Below are positions 1-7,295 of a DNA stretch of 40,909 nt, piece by piece. Each line of letters opens with the position of its first letter. The stretch's first letter is position 1. The DNA comes from Opitutia bacterium (GTDB lineage: Bacteria; Verrucomicrobiota; Verrucomicrobiia; Opitutales; Seribacteraceae), in assembly GCA_002721705.1 (NCBI GenBank), contig PBLJ01000039.1, forward strand, positions 5,045 to 45,953, given 5' to 3'. The notes under the pieces are model-generated. The model did no database searches. It saw only the letters and a list, made by a program, of their open reading frames with translations, and was not told the DNA's origin. The position numbers and the translations under genes are program-made.

Positions 1-74
1 TAATTACATTAAAATGGCCCTTGAATTGCAATAAGAGAGGCTGAAACCTAACTTAAACCAAAGGAGCCACTACC

Positions 75-488
75 ATGAATCTGATCAAGTACAACCAATC
101 CAATCGCAACCTCTGGCCTTTTGAATCCTTGTTTTCAACTCCAATGAGGGAACTGGCCTCGATCGAACCACTGCTCAATCGCTTCCTAGAGGGTGAAACC
201 GAAGCTCGTCGACGCGACCATTCGTTCGATGATCGGGAAGACGCTTATGAATTAAGAATCGAATTACCAGGTTTCACTAAAAAAGAAGTCACCGTTGAAA
301 TCGATCAAGGCATTCTCATCGTTTCAACAACAGTTAGAAATGATGGCGAGAAGGAATCACAAAAACGCTTGCGGTTACCCAAGGACGCCGAGGTAGGCAA
401 ATCCAGGGCTTCCCTCGAAAATGGAATTCTTTCGGTTCACTTGCCGAAAAAAGCAACGGCCAAACCCTTGCAACTTAAAGTGACCTGA
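75..488 (+). CDS. Small heat shock protein, Hsp20/alpha-crystallin family
   Basis: This 137-residue protein is an ATP-independent holdase of the Hsp20 family, which binds unfolding proteins in the cytoplasm. A variable N-terminal arm (about 1-45) is followed by an alpha-crystallin domain (about 46-137). The domain shows the usual ELPGF strand, the KEVTVEID strand and a final GILSVHLPKK segment holding the G-x-L signature. Length is normal for bacterial Hsp20. The ATG at 75 is preceded by an AAGGAG ribosome binding site at 60-65, so the start is secure. The gene stands alone and converges on two small membrane-protein genes. I saw no CIRCE element or clear heat-shock promoter in the 74 bases upstream, so its regulation is unknown. 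Confidence 0.93.
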   Translation: MNLIKYNQSNRNLWPFESLFSTPMRELASIEPLLNRFLEGETEARRRDHSFDDREDAYELRIELPGFTKKEVTVEIDQGILIVSTTVRNDGEKESQKRLRLPKDAEVGKSRASLENGILSVHLPKKATAKPLQLKVT

Positions 489-504
489 GTGATCTGAGCA
501 AAAA

Positions 505-534
505 GGAAGGGGCGGGCCCCCACCCGCCCCTTCC
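505..534 (-). terminator. GC-rich hairpin terminator between convergent genes
   Basis: A perfect 12-bp stem (GGAAGGGGCGGG paired with CCCGCCCCTTCC) closes a 6-base loop. On the minus strand the stem is followed by five T residues (complement of A500-504). It is therefore a good intrinsic terminator for the two small membrane-protein genes. On the plus strand there is no T-run, so it would stop hsp20 transcription only weakly by this mechanism. Confidence 0.85.
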
Positions 535-562
535 GGTATGAAACCAACCCTTCTGACTTCGG

Positions 563-793
563 CTACTTACGGCCGAAAATCGCTAAAATAATGAGCAATG
601 TAATCAATCCAGCAAGACTGGCGCCTGAACCTACGAACCCATCAACGATACCCTGAAGATTCGCTATGACGTCCGGTGTGTCGTCCTGTAATCCAAAGAT
701 CACTCGCACGACCACGAATAATCCAATAGCGGCAATCAAGATGCCTGTTAGACCACCGATGATATCCTTTAGTTGTTTAGCATATGCTTCCAT
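563..793 (-). CDS. Small membrane protein, paralogue B of a tandem pair
   Basis: I do not recognise this 76-residue protein. It has a short polar N-terminus, a first hydrophobic helix (about 12-34, with LFVVVRVIFG at its end), a polar loop with DDTPD and an NLQGIV segment, a second helix (about 57-73) and a basic FGRK end. This is a two-helix hairpin with no signal-peptidase site. It aligns over its length with the upstream 88-residue neighbour: VVVRVIFG matches VVVEIVFG, NLQGIV matches NLSEIV, and LITLLIILAIFGRK matches LVAILVILALVRGR. The GGGAGGAAA ribosome binding site just before the ATG is strong. It probably shares the promoter at 1276-1304 with its neighbour and ends at the 505-534 terminator. 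A pilin-like, holin-like or regulatory role is possible but unproven. Confidence 0.8.
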   Translation of the reverse strand: MEAYAKQLKDIIGGLTGILIAAIGLFVVVRVIFGLQDDTPDVIANLQGIVDGFVGSGASLAGLITLLIILAIFGRK

Positions 794-862
794 GATTATT
801 TCCTCCCTTTAGGGGTTATTGTCTTTTCCTAGTAGATCTAGTCTGCTTGTAGTGGAATAGCC

Positions 863-1129
863 TTAAGCCTTAGACGTAACTCTTCCACGAACGAGCGCCA
901 GAATCACAAGAATAGCGACAAGACCGACAAACCCGTTGCCTCCTTGGCCATTCTCGTCGACCCCGCCGACGTCTTTTACTATTTCCGACAAGTTCGTAAT
1001 AACACCACCACCGAAAACGGCATTAGTGCCGAAAACAATTTCGACCACGACGCTCAGGGCGATCAAGGCTACTCCTACTTGCGTGATTAACGTAATCCAG
1101 TCATTGAGTTTAGACAGTGTTTCCTTCAT
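863..1129 (-). CDS. Small membrane protein, paralogue A of a tandem pair
   Basis: This 88-residue protein is the first gene of the pair and has no function I can assign. Two hydrophobic helices (about 14-34 and 66-80) flank a glycine-rich, acidic loop that holds GGGV, NLSEIVKD and GQGGNG. The tail is basic (RGRVTSKA). The loop is longer than in its paralogue, which accounts for most of the size difference. The AAGGAGAA ribosome binding site upstream of the ATG is strong, whereas many genes here have none, suggesting high expression. The 5' leader from the predicted promoter is about 139 bases and begins with a stem-loop. Confidence 0.8.
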   Translation of the reverse strand: MKETLSKLNDWITLITQVGVALIALSVVVEIVFGTNAVFGGGVITNLSEIVKDVGGVDENGQGGNGFVGLVAILVILALVRGRVTSKA

Positions 1130-1221
1130 AGGCGGATTCTCCTTGGGCTAGATTTAGAACCGACGAGGCCCCCGACAAACAAGTACGCTTGTATGAAAAA
1201 GACCCTCATCATCATTTTATT

Positions 1222-1267
1222 TTTCACGAGCCCTCAGGAACGAAGTTATCGATCCATTCTCGTGAAA
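1222..1267. repeat. 9-bp perfect inverted repeat at the transcript start
   Basis: TTTCACGAG (1222-1230) and CTCGTGAAA (1259-1267) are perfect inverse complements separated by 28 bases. The right arm abuts the position where minus-strand transcription should begin, given the promoter at 1276-1304. In the RNA this would be a stem at the very 5' end. In DNA it could be a split operator. Confidence 0.6.
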
Positions 1268-1275
1268 GTGGCGGT

Positions 1276-1304
1276 ATTACATAAATTTCACTCATACCTG
1301 TTAA
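1276..1304 (-). promoter_or_regulatory. Sigma70-like promoter for the small membrane-protein pair
   Basis: On the minus strand the -35 box is TTAACA (plus coordinates 1299-1304) and the -10 box is TGTAAT (1276-1281), with a 17-base spacer. Each box has one mismatch to consensus. It faces the 863-1129 gene. The rest of the 275-base gap between 1130 and 1404 holds the inverted repeat at 1222-1267 and the leader region of hrpB, where I found no equally good plus-strand promoter. Confidence 0.6.
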
Positions 1305-1404
1305 TAGTTTAATTGAAGTCCGCTTTCACCTCCCTGAATCATGGTTGACCTGATCCTCTTTTTCCATGACGAGTCCATGTAAAGCATAAGCGGGGAGGTA
1401 TAAA

Positions 1405-3924
1405 ATGTTCACTGCCGGAGAGTTACCCATACATGAGTGCCGCAAGGCAATATTGGAGGGTGTCCTGAATGAAGGCAGGGTTTTGTTGTCAGCTCCCACT
1501 GGATCTGGCAAATCGACTCGAGTACCACAGTTTCTAGCCGATGCACTCGATCAGGACAGGATAGTTTACGTTACTCAACCCCGGCGCGTAGCTGCTCGAT
1601 CCTTGGCCCGTCGAGTGGCTCATGAAACAGGTACGGCGTTAGGAGATTACGTTGGTTATGAAATGAGGTTTGACCGTCGAGTGTCCGAGCGCAGTCGCAT
1701 CATTTACCTAACCGAAGGAGTGCTCCTGAACAAATTGTTGAGCACCGAAGGATTGGCTGAGGCAGGGGCAGTGATGCTCGATGAATTTCATGAACGCACG
1801 GTGCAGGCGGATCTTTGTCTAGCCTTGATTAAACGATTACAGGAGCAAGAAAGGCCCGATCTGAAACTGGTGGTTTCTTCAGCTACTCTCAATAGAGAAC
1901 CCTTGCTGGCATATTTGCCGAATTGCTCCGTGGTGGAATCCGACGGGCGAATCCATCCCGTCCGCATTGAGCACACTGCCAACATGGATGCCACTTCTGC
2001 CCCTATTTGGGATAGAGTCTGCAAGCAATTCAGCCGGGTAATGGCCAAGCAACCTTTAGGTGATTTTTTAATCTTCCTGCCAGGAGCTTATGAAATACGT
2101 AGGACAATCGAGGCCTTGCAACGCCTACCAGCAGCAAAAGGCCTGCGCATCCTGCCTTTGCATGGCGAACTGTCCTCCGAAGCCCAGGACGACGCCTTGA
2201 TGACCAAGAGCGAACGCAAGGTGGTCGTTGCCACCAATTTGGCGGAAACTTCTTTGACGATAGATGGCGTTCGCATAGTAATTGATACAGGTCTGGCAAA
2301 AAAAGCCGGTTTTGATCCTCGGCGGGGAGTCAACACCTTGATGACCGAAAAGGTAAGTCGAGCCTCCGCGAACCAGCGGTCTGGTCGTGCAGGACGAACG
2401 GCCGAAGGCGTCTGTGTACGAATGTGGAGCCAATCCGACCACGAGAAAAGAGCAGCTGAGGAAACACCGGAAATACATCGTGTCGATCTCTCGGAGACCT
2501 TGTTGTCATTAATGGCATTTGGTTTCAATCCATGGAAGTTTCCATGGTTCGACGCTCCCATGGAGGAAAATATTACCAAAGCCCAACAACTGCTGATGGA
2601 CTTGGGGGCTATTCACGAAAATTCTCGTTTAATCACCTCGCTCGGAAAGCAGCTAGCCGCTATTCCATCACATCCACGCCATGCAAGGGTTTTGTTTGAG
2701 GCGCGAAAAAACAAATGCCCACGCACCGTGTCTCTCGCGATCGCCTTGACCCAAACCCGGTCGATTCTCCTTTCCCTCAAGGTCGAAGACCTGGATGAAT
2801 TAGTCGGTTCAGATGAACTTCGTTCAGACTTCATTCCTGCAATAAGGGCTTGGGAATTAGCCGCTGAGCGTAATTTCGACCTGTCATTTTGTCGCGAATG
2901 GGGCATTCATGCGGGCCGCGCCAAGGAAGTGGGTCGCATCAGCAATCAAATACTGCGAGGGATACCCACGGAGAGAGAGGGTCCGGAAAACTGGACGCCG
3001 GAAGGTCTCGTTCGTTCTTTATTGGCCGGATATCCAGAGCAAGTGGCAAAAAGAACGCGTGATGGCTCGTCCATCTATGCATTGGCCAGTGGTGGACACG
3101 GTGAATTACGCAAAGGCAGTGAAACGAAAGGCGTTGAATTATTGGTGGCTACTGAGGTGGAGGAGATCGCAAACCGAGGCAAAGCGCGTCTCATGCTTGG
3201 ATGGACCGCTGAAATTCGCGAGGAATGGTTGGAAGAAACGTTCACCGATCGCTTCCTTGATAAGGAAGAGACTGTGTTCGATCCTAAAAGCCGTTCAGTG
3301 ACTTGTCGCAGAACAAGGCAATTCGATCAATTGAGCTTTGGTCAACAATCGTCGGGAGAACCCGATCCTGCAATAGCTGCCAAGTTGATGGCCAAGGAAA
3401 TCAGCGAGGGCCGCTTGGTGCTTAAAAAATGGAACGCCTCCGTGGAAAGGTGGATAGAAAGAGTCAATTTCACAGCTCGACACTGCCCTGAAACCGAAAT
3501 CGCGGTCTTGGACGAAAAAAACCGCATCACTATACTCGAGCAAATCTGCCTCGGCGCAGTGAGTTATAGACAGATCAAAAACAAAGAAGTGCTTACAGAG
3601 GTAGAAAGCTGGTTGTCCATAGAACAAAAAGAGGCTCTCGAGATCTTGGCTCCCGAGGAATACCCCCTGCCAAACAGAAGGAAGCCAGTCCGCATACGCT
3701 ACGAGGCAAATGAAGCGACCCTATCCGCCAGGATACAGGAATTATACGATTTAAAGGAAGCTCCAGCGATAGCCGGCGGAAAACACGTGGTAAGAATCGA
3801 AGCATTGGCGCCGAACGGCAGACCCGTTCAAGTTACCCGAGACATGCAATCCTTTTGGCGTGATTCCTATCCCGACATTCGGAAGCAATTGGCTGGACGC
3901 TATCCAAAACACGAATGGCGATGA
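1405..3924 (+). CDS. hrpB: ATP-dependent DExH helicase HrpB
   Basis: This 839-residue protein is the DEAH/RHA-family RNA helicase HrpB, of normal length. Motifs appear in order: Walker A GSGKST (33-38), DEFH (126-129), SATL near 159, the LAETSLTIDGV segment, and QRSGRAGR (about 324-331). The helicase-associated region and the HrpB-specific C-terminal domain follow, ending with the typical RYPKHEW. The ATG at 1405 has a GGGGAGG site about eight bases upstream. HrpB is a cytoplasmic helicase whose physiological target is poorly defined in most bacteria. The gene overlaps yraN and heads the run hrpB-yraN-zwf-opcA. Confidence 0.95.
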   Translation: MFTAGELPIHECRKAILEGVLNEGRVLLSAPTGSGKSTRVPQFLADALDQDRIVYVTQPRRVAARSLARRVAHETGTALGDYVGYEMRFDRRVSERSRIIYLTEGVLLNKLLSTEGLAEAGAVMLDEFHERTVQADLCLALIKRLQEQERPDLKLVVSSATLNREPLLAYLPNCSVVESDGRIHPVRIEHTANMDATSAPIWDRVCKQFSRVMAKQPLGDFLIFLPGAYEIRRTIEALQRLPAAKGLRILPLHGELSSEAQDDALMTKSERKVVVATNLAETSLTIDGVRIVIDTGLAKKAGFDPRRGVNTLMTEKVSRASANQRSGRAGRTAEGVCVRMWSQSDHEKRAAEETPEIHRVDLSETLLSLMAFGFNPWKFPWFDAPMEENITKAQQLLMDLGAIHENSRLITSLGKQLAAIPSHPRHARVLFEARKNKCPRTVSLAIALTQTRSILLSLKVEDLDELVGSDELRSDFIPAIRAWELAAERNFDLSFCREWGIHAGRAKEVGRISNQILRGIPTEREGPENWTPEGLVRSLLAGYPEQVAKRTRDGSSIYALASGGHGELRKGSETKGVELLVATEVEEIANRGKARLMLGWTAEIREEWLEETFTDRFLDKEETVFDPKSRSVTCRRTRQFDQLSFGQQSSGEPDPAIAAKLMAKEISEGRLVLKKWNASVERWIERVNFTARHCPETEIAVLDEKNRITILEQICLGAVSYRQIKNKEVLTEVESWLSIEQKEALEILAPEEYPLPNRRKPVRIRYEANEATLSARIQELYDLKEAPAIAGGKHVVRIEALAPNGRPVQVTRDMQSFWRDSYPDIRKQLAGRYPKHEWR

Positions 3925-4367
3925 GCAACAGGTGGTCATGGCAAGCAATTTGGGCTCTACTGCGAGGCTGCAAGGGAAGCCAGATTCTTGCGACGTCGAG
4001 CACGGCGGTAAAAGGAGCGTTGGGCGAAAAAGAAGCCAAACGTCACCTGCAAGGAAAAGGATTCAAGATAGTGAAAAGAAATTGGAGGAAGGGCAGAGAT
4101 GAAATCGACTTGATTTGCCTGGATGGCGAAACTCTCGTGTTCGTAGAGGTGCGAACACGTAAAGACGGTGCTCTCATATCGGGTTATCACAGCATTGGGC
4201 CAAAGAAAAAACGGGCTCTGCTGAGGGTTTGCAAAGCCTATCTAAGACAGGCGCGAGACATCTGCCATTATCGCTTCGACGTCGTGGAAGCTCGTTGGCT
4301 TCCGAACGAAAACCTGACTTGTTTGCATTATGAAAACGTTGCCTTGTTCCCCAACCGCTCCCATTAG
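3915..4367 (+). CDS. yraN: YraN/UPF0102 family nuclease-fold protein
   Basis: This 150-residue protein carries the UPF0102 core from about residue 36: GEKEAKRHL, then GFKIVKRNWR, then DEIDLI and VFVEVRTR. These form the endonuclease-like fold seen in YraN, with D/E...EVR in place of a classic PD-(D/E)XK centre. Biochemical function in the family is unsettled. The first 35 residues are not part of the family core. Two in-frame ATGs are possible: 3915, overlapping hrpB by ten bases, and 3921, forming an ATGA overlap with the hrpB stop. The second is the more usual coupling arrangement. zwf follows after 14 bases. Confidence 0.88.
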   Translation: MAMSNRWSWQAIWALLRGCKGSQILATSSTAVKGALGEKEAKRHLQGKGFKIVKRNWRKGRDEIDLICLDGETLVFVEVRTRKDGALISGYHSIGPKKKRALLRVCKAYLRQARDICHYRFDVVEARWLPNENLTCLHYENVALFPNRSH

Positions 4368-4381
4368 GATCAGTTTCCAAC

Positions 4382-5932
4382 ATGAATGAAACCAAGGAAA
4401 GCCATCCTTTTCTCGAAGGTTTGAGTTCCCACCGGGGAGCCCCGCCGACTGCAATCGTGATCTTCGGGGCATCGGGCGACTTGACCGCCAGAAAATTAAT
4501 GCCCGCCCTTTATAATTTGGGTGTGGACAATTTGTTGCCCGCCGATTTTTCGTTCATCGGTTATGGTCGCCGCGAAATGACCAACGACGAATTTCGGCAC
4601 TCGATGAAGGAAGCCGTCGAGAAATTCTCGCGCCGACCCTTGGACGAAAAGCTTTGGGAAAACTTATCCAAGGGCATCCGCTTCCAAGTCGGAGGATATG
4701 ACGATGCGGAGTCGTTTGCTCGATTAGGTGAAACAATCGAGTCTCTTGAAGAACAAGTGGGGGGGGAGATCCAGACGTTGTTTTATATTTCGACGCCGCC
4801 AAGCGCCTTCGCTTCCATCCTAAACAACTTGGGCATGTCCGGATTGGCCAAACGCAACATCGGTTCGCGAAGGTCTTCAAAAGTTGTGATTGAAAAACCG
4901 TTCGGCAGAAATCTCGAATCCGCCAGAAAACTTAACAAGGTAATTGCAAGCCATTTCGATGAAAGCCAAGTGTTCCGTATCGACCACTATTTGGGAAAGG
5001 AAACGGTTCAAAGCTTGTTGGTACAACGTTTCGCCAATTCGATATTCGAACCGATTTGGAACCGCCGTTACGTCGAATGTATCCAAATTACCGTGTCGGA
5101 AAGCATTGGAGTGGGTTCTCGAGCGGGTTACTACGACCAAAGCGGCGCGTTGCGCGATATGATTCAAAACCACGTGATGCAATTACTCGCGCTGACGGCG
5201 ATGGAGCCTCCCGTCTCGCTGGATCCTGAATCCATCCGAGATGAAAAAGTCAAAGTTCTCAAAGCCATCCAACCATTGCGGGTCGACGGCGAAGAGTCGG
5301 AAGTGGTTAGAGGTCGCTACGTGGAAGGATTGGTGGAAGGAGAAAAAGCAGTCGGCTATTTGGAAGAAGAAAGTGTTCCCCCTGCTTCCACAACGGAAAC
5401 TTTCGTAGCCCTTAGACTTTCCATAAACAATTGGCGCTGGAAGGGCGTTCCTTTTTATCTTCGGTCCGGAAAAAGAATGGCCCGTCGGGCCAGTGAAATC
5501 GCTATTCAATTCAAGCTTCCACCTGGTATTCTGTTCAGCGAAAAAGAAAAGTTCGACGTTGGCCCGAACGTGATGGTCCTGAGAATTCAACCCGACGAAG
5601 GATTGACTCTCACCTTAAACTCGAAAGTTCCTGGCTTGGAAACCCGCACCCAGCCCGTAAAAATGAATTTCGGGTACGCCACCACCTTTGGCTCAAACAC
5701 TCCAGAGGCTTATGAACGACTGATCCTCGATGCCATGGTAGGAGATGGAACCCTTTTTATTCGTGGCGATGAAACGGAAGCTTCTTGGAAACTGTTCACT
5801 CCCCTACTCGATTACTGGGCTGAAGACAGCAATCATCCGAAAAGTTACTTGGCGGGATCCTGGGGTCCCGTCGAAGCGGATGCGTTGTTACATCGGGAAA
5901 ATCACGAGTGGAGAGTCGCCGGCTCCGGATGA
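4382..5932 (+). CDS. zwf: Glucose-6-phosphate 1-dehydrogenase
   Basis: Zwf oxidises glucose-6-phosphate to 6-phosphogluconolactone with NAD(P)+, the first step of the oxidative pentose phosphate pathway. The 516-residue length is typical. The Rossmann signature GASGDLT lies at 29-35. The substrate-binding and catalytic block RIDHYLGKE lies at about 199-207, with the conserved His-Tyr-Leu-Gly-Lys. The EKPFGR motif precedes it. The C-terminal alpha+beta domain is complete. The ribosome binding site is weak. The gene ends in an ATGA overlap with opcA, so the two are probably translated together. This fits the role of OpcA as an allosteric or assembly partner of G6PDH in cyanobacteria and actinobacteria. 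Confidence 0.97.
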   Translation: MNETKESHPFLEGLSSHRGAPPTAIVIFGASGDLTARKLMPALYNLGVDNLLPADFSFIGYGRREMTNDEFRHSMKEAVEKFSRRPLDEKLWENLSKGIRFQVGGYDDAESFARLGETIESLEEQVGGEIQTLFYISTPPSAFASILNNLGMSGLAKRNIGSRRSSKVVIEKPFGRNLESARKLNKVIASHFDESQVFRIDHYLGKETVQSLLVQRFANSIFEPIWNRRYVECIQITVSESIGVGSRAGYYDQSGALRDMIQNHVMQLLALTAMEPPVSLDPESIRDEKVKVLKAIQPLRVDGEESEVVRGRYVEGLVEGEKAVGYLEEESVPPASTTETFVALRLSINNWRWKGVPFYLRSGKRMARRASEIAIQFKLPPGILFSEKEKFDVGPNVMVLRIQPDEGLTLTLNSKVPGLETRTQPVKMNFGYATTFGSNTPEAYERLILDAMVGDGTLFIRGDETEASWKLFTPLLDYWAEDSNHPKSYLAGSWGPVEADALLHRENHEWRVAGSG

Positions 5933-6927
5933 ACCGCCTGTTCGATACCCTTCCCGGAGTAGCCATGCCGGTACCGCAAGTGACCAGGCAAATCGCAAGC
6001 ATGTGGAGAGAGACGGAGAAGGATGGCGAACCATCCAATGCTCATGCCCTTCAAATGAATTTAGTCATCCACTTTGGCTTGGAAACGTCCATGGAAGAAG
6101 GGAAACGAATTTTCGAAGTGGCTATTGAGTTTTCCCAGAGGCATCCCTCGCGCGTTATTCTTTTGTGTCCCGAAGAATCAAGTGGCAAGGAAATCGCATT
6201 GGACTCCAAACTCTATTCACAATGCTTTTTGGGTGAAAAGGGACATGGCAAATGTTGCTGCGAAGCCTTGGTTTTAGGCTATAATACGAACGAAGCGATT
6301 TATTTGAACGATCAACTTTCAGTATGGTTGGCAAGTGACCTTCCGGTCTATCATTGGATTCATCGCCCCCCCGCTGATTTTGAAGGCGAGCATTCAAGAA
6401 AGCTTTTCGCCAATGCTAGACGCGTAGTATTCGATTCCGAAGTCGATGGTTCATTGGAAGACGTCGGTGCTTCGATTCAAAACAGCATTTTATCCGATTT
6501 AGCCCAAGCTCGGATTGTCCGCTTCAAACAGTCGCTGGGGCAATTTCTGTCTGCTATTCCAGTTGCAACACTCGTCTCTCATCTCGTGGAAGTTAAAATG
6601 TTCACGAAAAAACGGAAAAAAGCCGAAGCTCTCTTGCTTCTGTCATGGCAAGAACGGCGGCTTCGGCATTGCTCCGAACTTACCGACACAAAGCTGAACA
6701 AGGCCGCGTTTCATTTAGAAGATTTACCTGACCAATCGGAGAACGTGATGGCAGCAGAATGGATTTACGAGGGCAATAAAAGCCTCCAGTGGGAGCTACG
6801 AGATGGCAGTGAAACTGCATGGGTGGAAACGAGCTTCAACAATCGTCCAACACGCCACCCGCTTCGCGCAGACCCTTTTCAGCCTGCAAAGGCTTTGTCC
6901 GAGGCACTTTTTTTTAATTTATTTTAA
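5929..6927 (+). CDS. opcA: OpcA-like glucose-6-phosphate dehydrogenase assembly protein
   Basis: The protein resembles OpcA, a cytoplasmic partner that activates or assembles G6PDH. Supporting features are its position directly after zwf, its size of 332 residues, and a central region with VIHFGLE, the CCCEALVLGY cysteine cluster and the SDLPVYHWIHRPP segment typical of OpcA. I place the start at ATG 5929, in an ATGA overlap with the zwf stop. A longer reading from GTG 5908 is possible but lies inside zwf. The C-terminal half is more divergent. The 63 bases after the stop are T-rich but hold no convincing hairpin. Confidence 0.85.
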   Translation: MNRLFDTLPGVAMPVPQVTRQIASMWRETEKDGEPSNAHALQMNLVIHFGLETSMEEGKRIFEVAIEFSQRHPSRVILLCPEESSGKEIALDSKLYSQCFLGEKGHGKCCCEALVLGYNTNEAIYLNDQLSVWLASDLPVYHWIHRPPADFEGEHSRKLFANARRVVFDSEVDGSLEDVGASIQNSILSDLAQARIVRFKQSLGQFLSAIPVATLVSHLVEVKMFTKKRKKAEALLLLSWQERRLRHCSELTDTKLNKAAFHLEDLPDQSENVMAAEWIYEGNKSLQWELRDGSETAWVETSFNNRPTRHPLRADPFQPAKALSEALFFNLF

Positions 6928-6990
6928 TTTAACCAAGCGAAGGTCTTCCTGATTCCCATTCCCTTGGGACAGTAGCTCTATTTAGAACAA

Positions 6991-7275
6991 CTATATTTGA
7001 TCGCGATAGTTGCTCTTTGCTCGTTCGCGCTCATCTTCCAGGCGAAGAGTTTCATCGGCAATTTGCCGATGTACTTGTTCCGCTTCCTCGGCATTGCCTT
7101 GTTCCGTGGCTTCAGCCAATGCTTTTTCCAAGAAGATTTTACGCTCGGCTATCTTCGCATCGAATTTGGAATCGATTTCGGCAAGTGCATTCTTTTGTTC
7201 TTCAGTCAACGCTTTCCCCGCATCCGGATCTTCGGCGTCGAGGCGTTCCATGGCTAATTCCCAGGAGCTTTTCAT
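6991..7275 (-). CDS. Conserved small coiled-coil protein
   Basis: This 94-residue cytoplasmic protein begins MKSSWELAMERLD, contains an LTEEQKNALAEID segment, and then a long, highly charged helix rich in Glu, Ala, Lys and Arg to its end. That pattern predicts a coiled coil. I associate the N-terminal signature and length with an uncharacterised family widespread in Verrucomicrobiota and Planctomycetota, but I cannot name a function. It lies 20 bases downstream of the comEC-like gene on the same strand and is probably its operon partner. No signal peptide, metal site or catalytic motif is visible. Confidence 0.75.
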   Translation of the reverse strand: MKSSWELAMERLDAEDPDAGKALTEEQKNALAEIDSKFDAKIAERKIFLEKALAEATEQGNAEEAEQVHRQIADETLRLEDERERAKSNYRDQI

Positions 7276-7295
7276 ATTATTTCAAAAATAAAGTT

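Noticed and set aside
1-74. CIRCE or heat-shock promoter before hsp20
   Set aside because: No TTAGCACTC/GAGTGCTAA pair and no good alternative promoter match is present in these 74 bases.
2088-2579. 163-codon minus-strand frame inside hrpB, and similar long antisense frames elsewhere
   Set aside because: They lie wholly inside genes with clear families on the other strand, show no domain and have no start signals.
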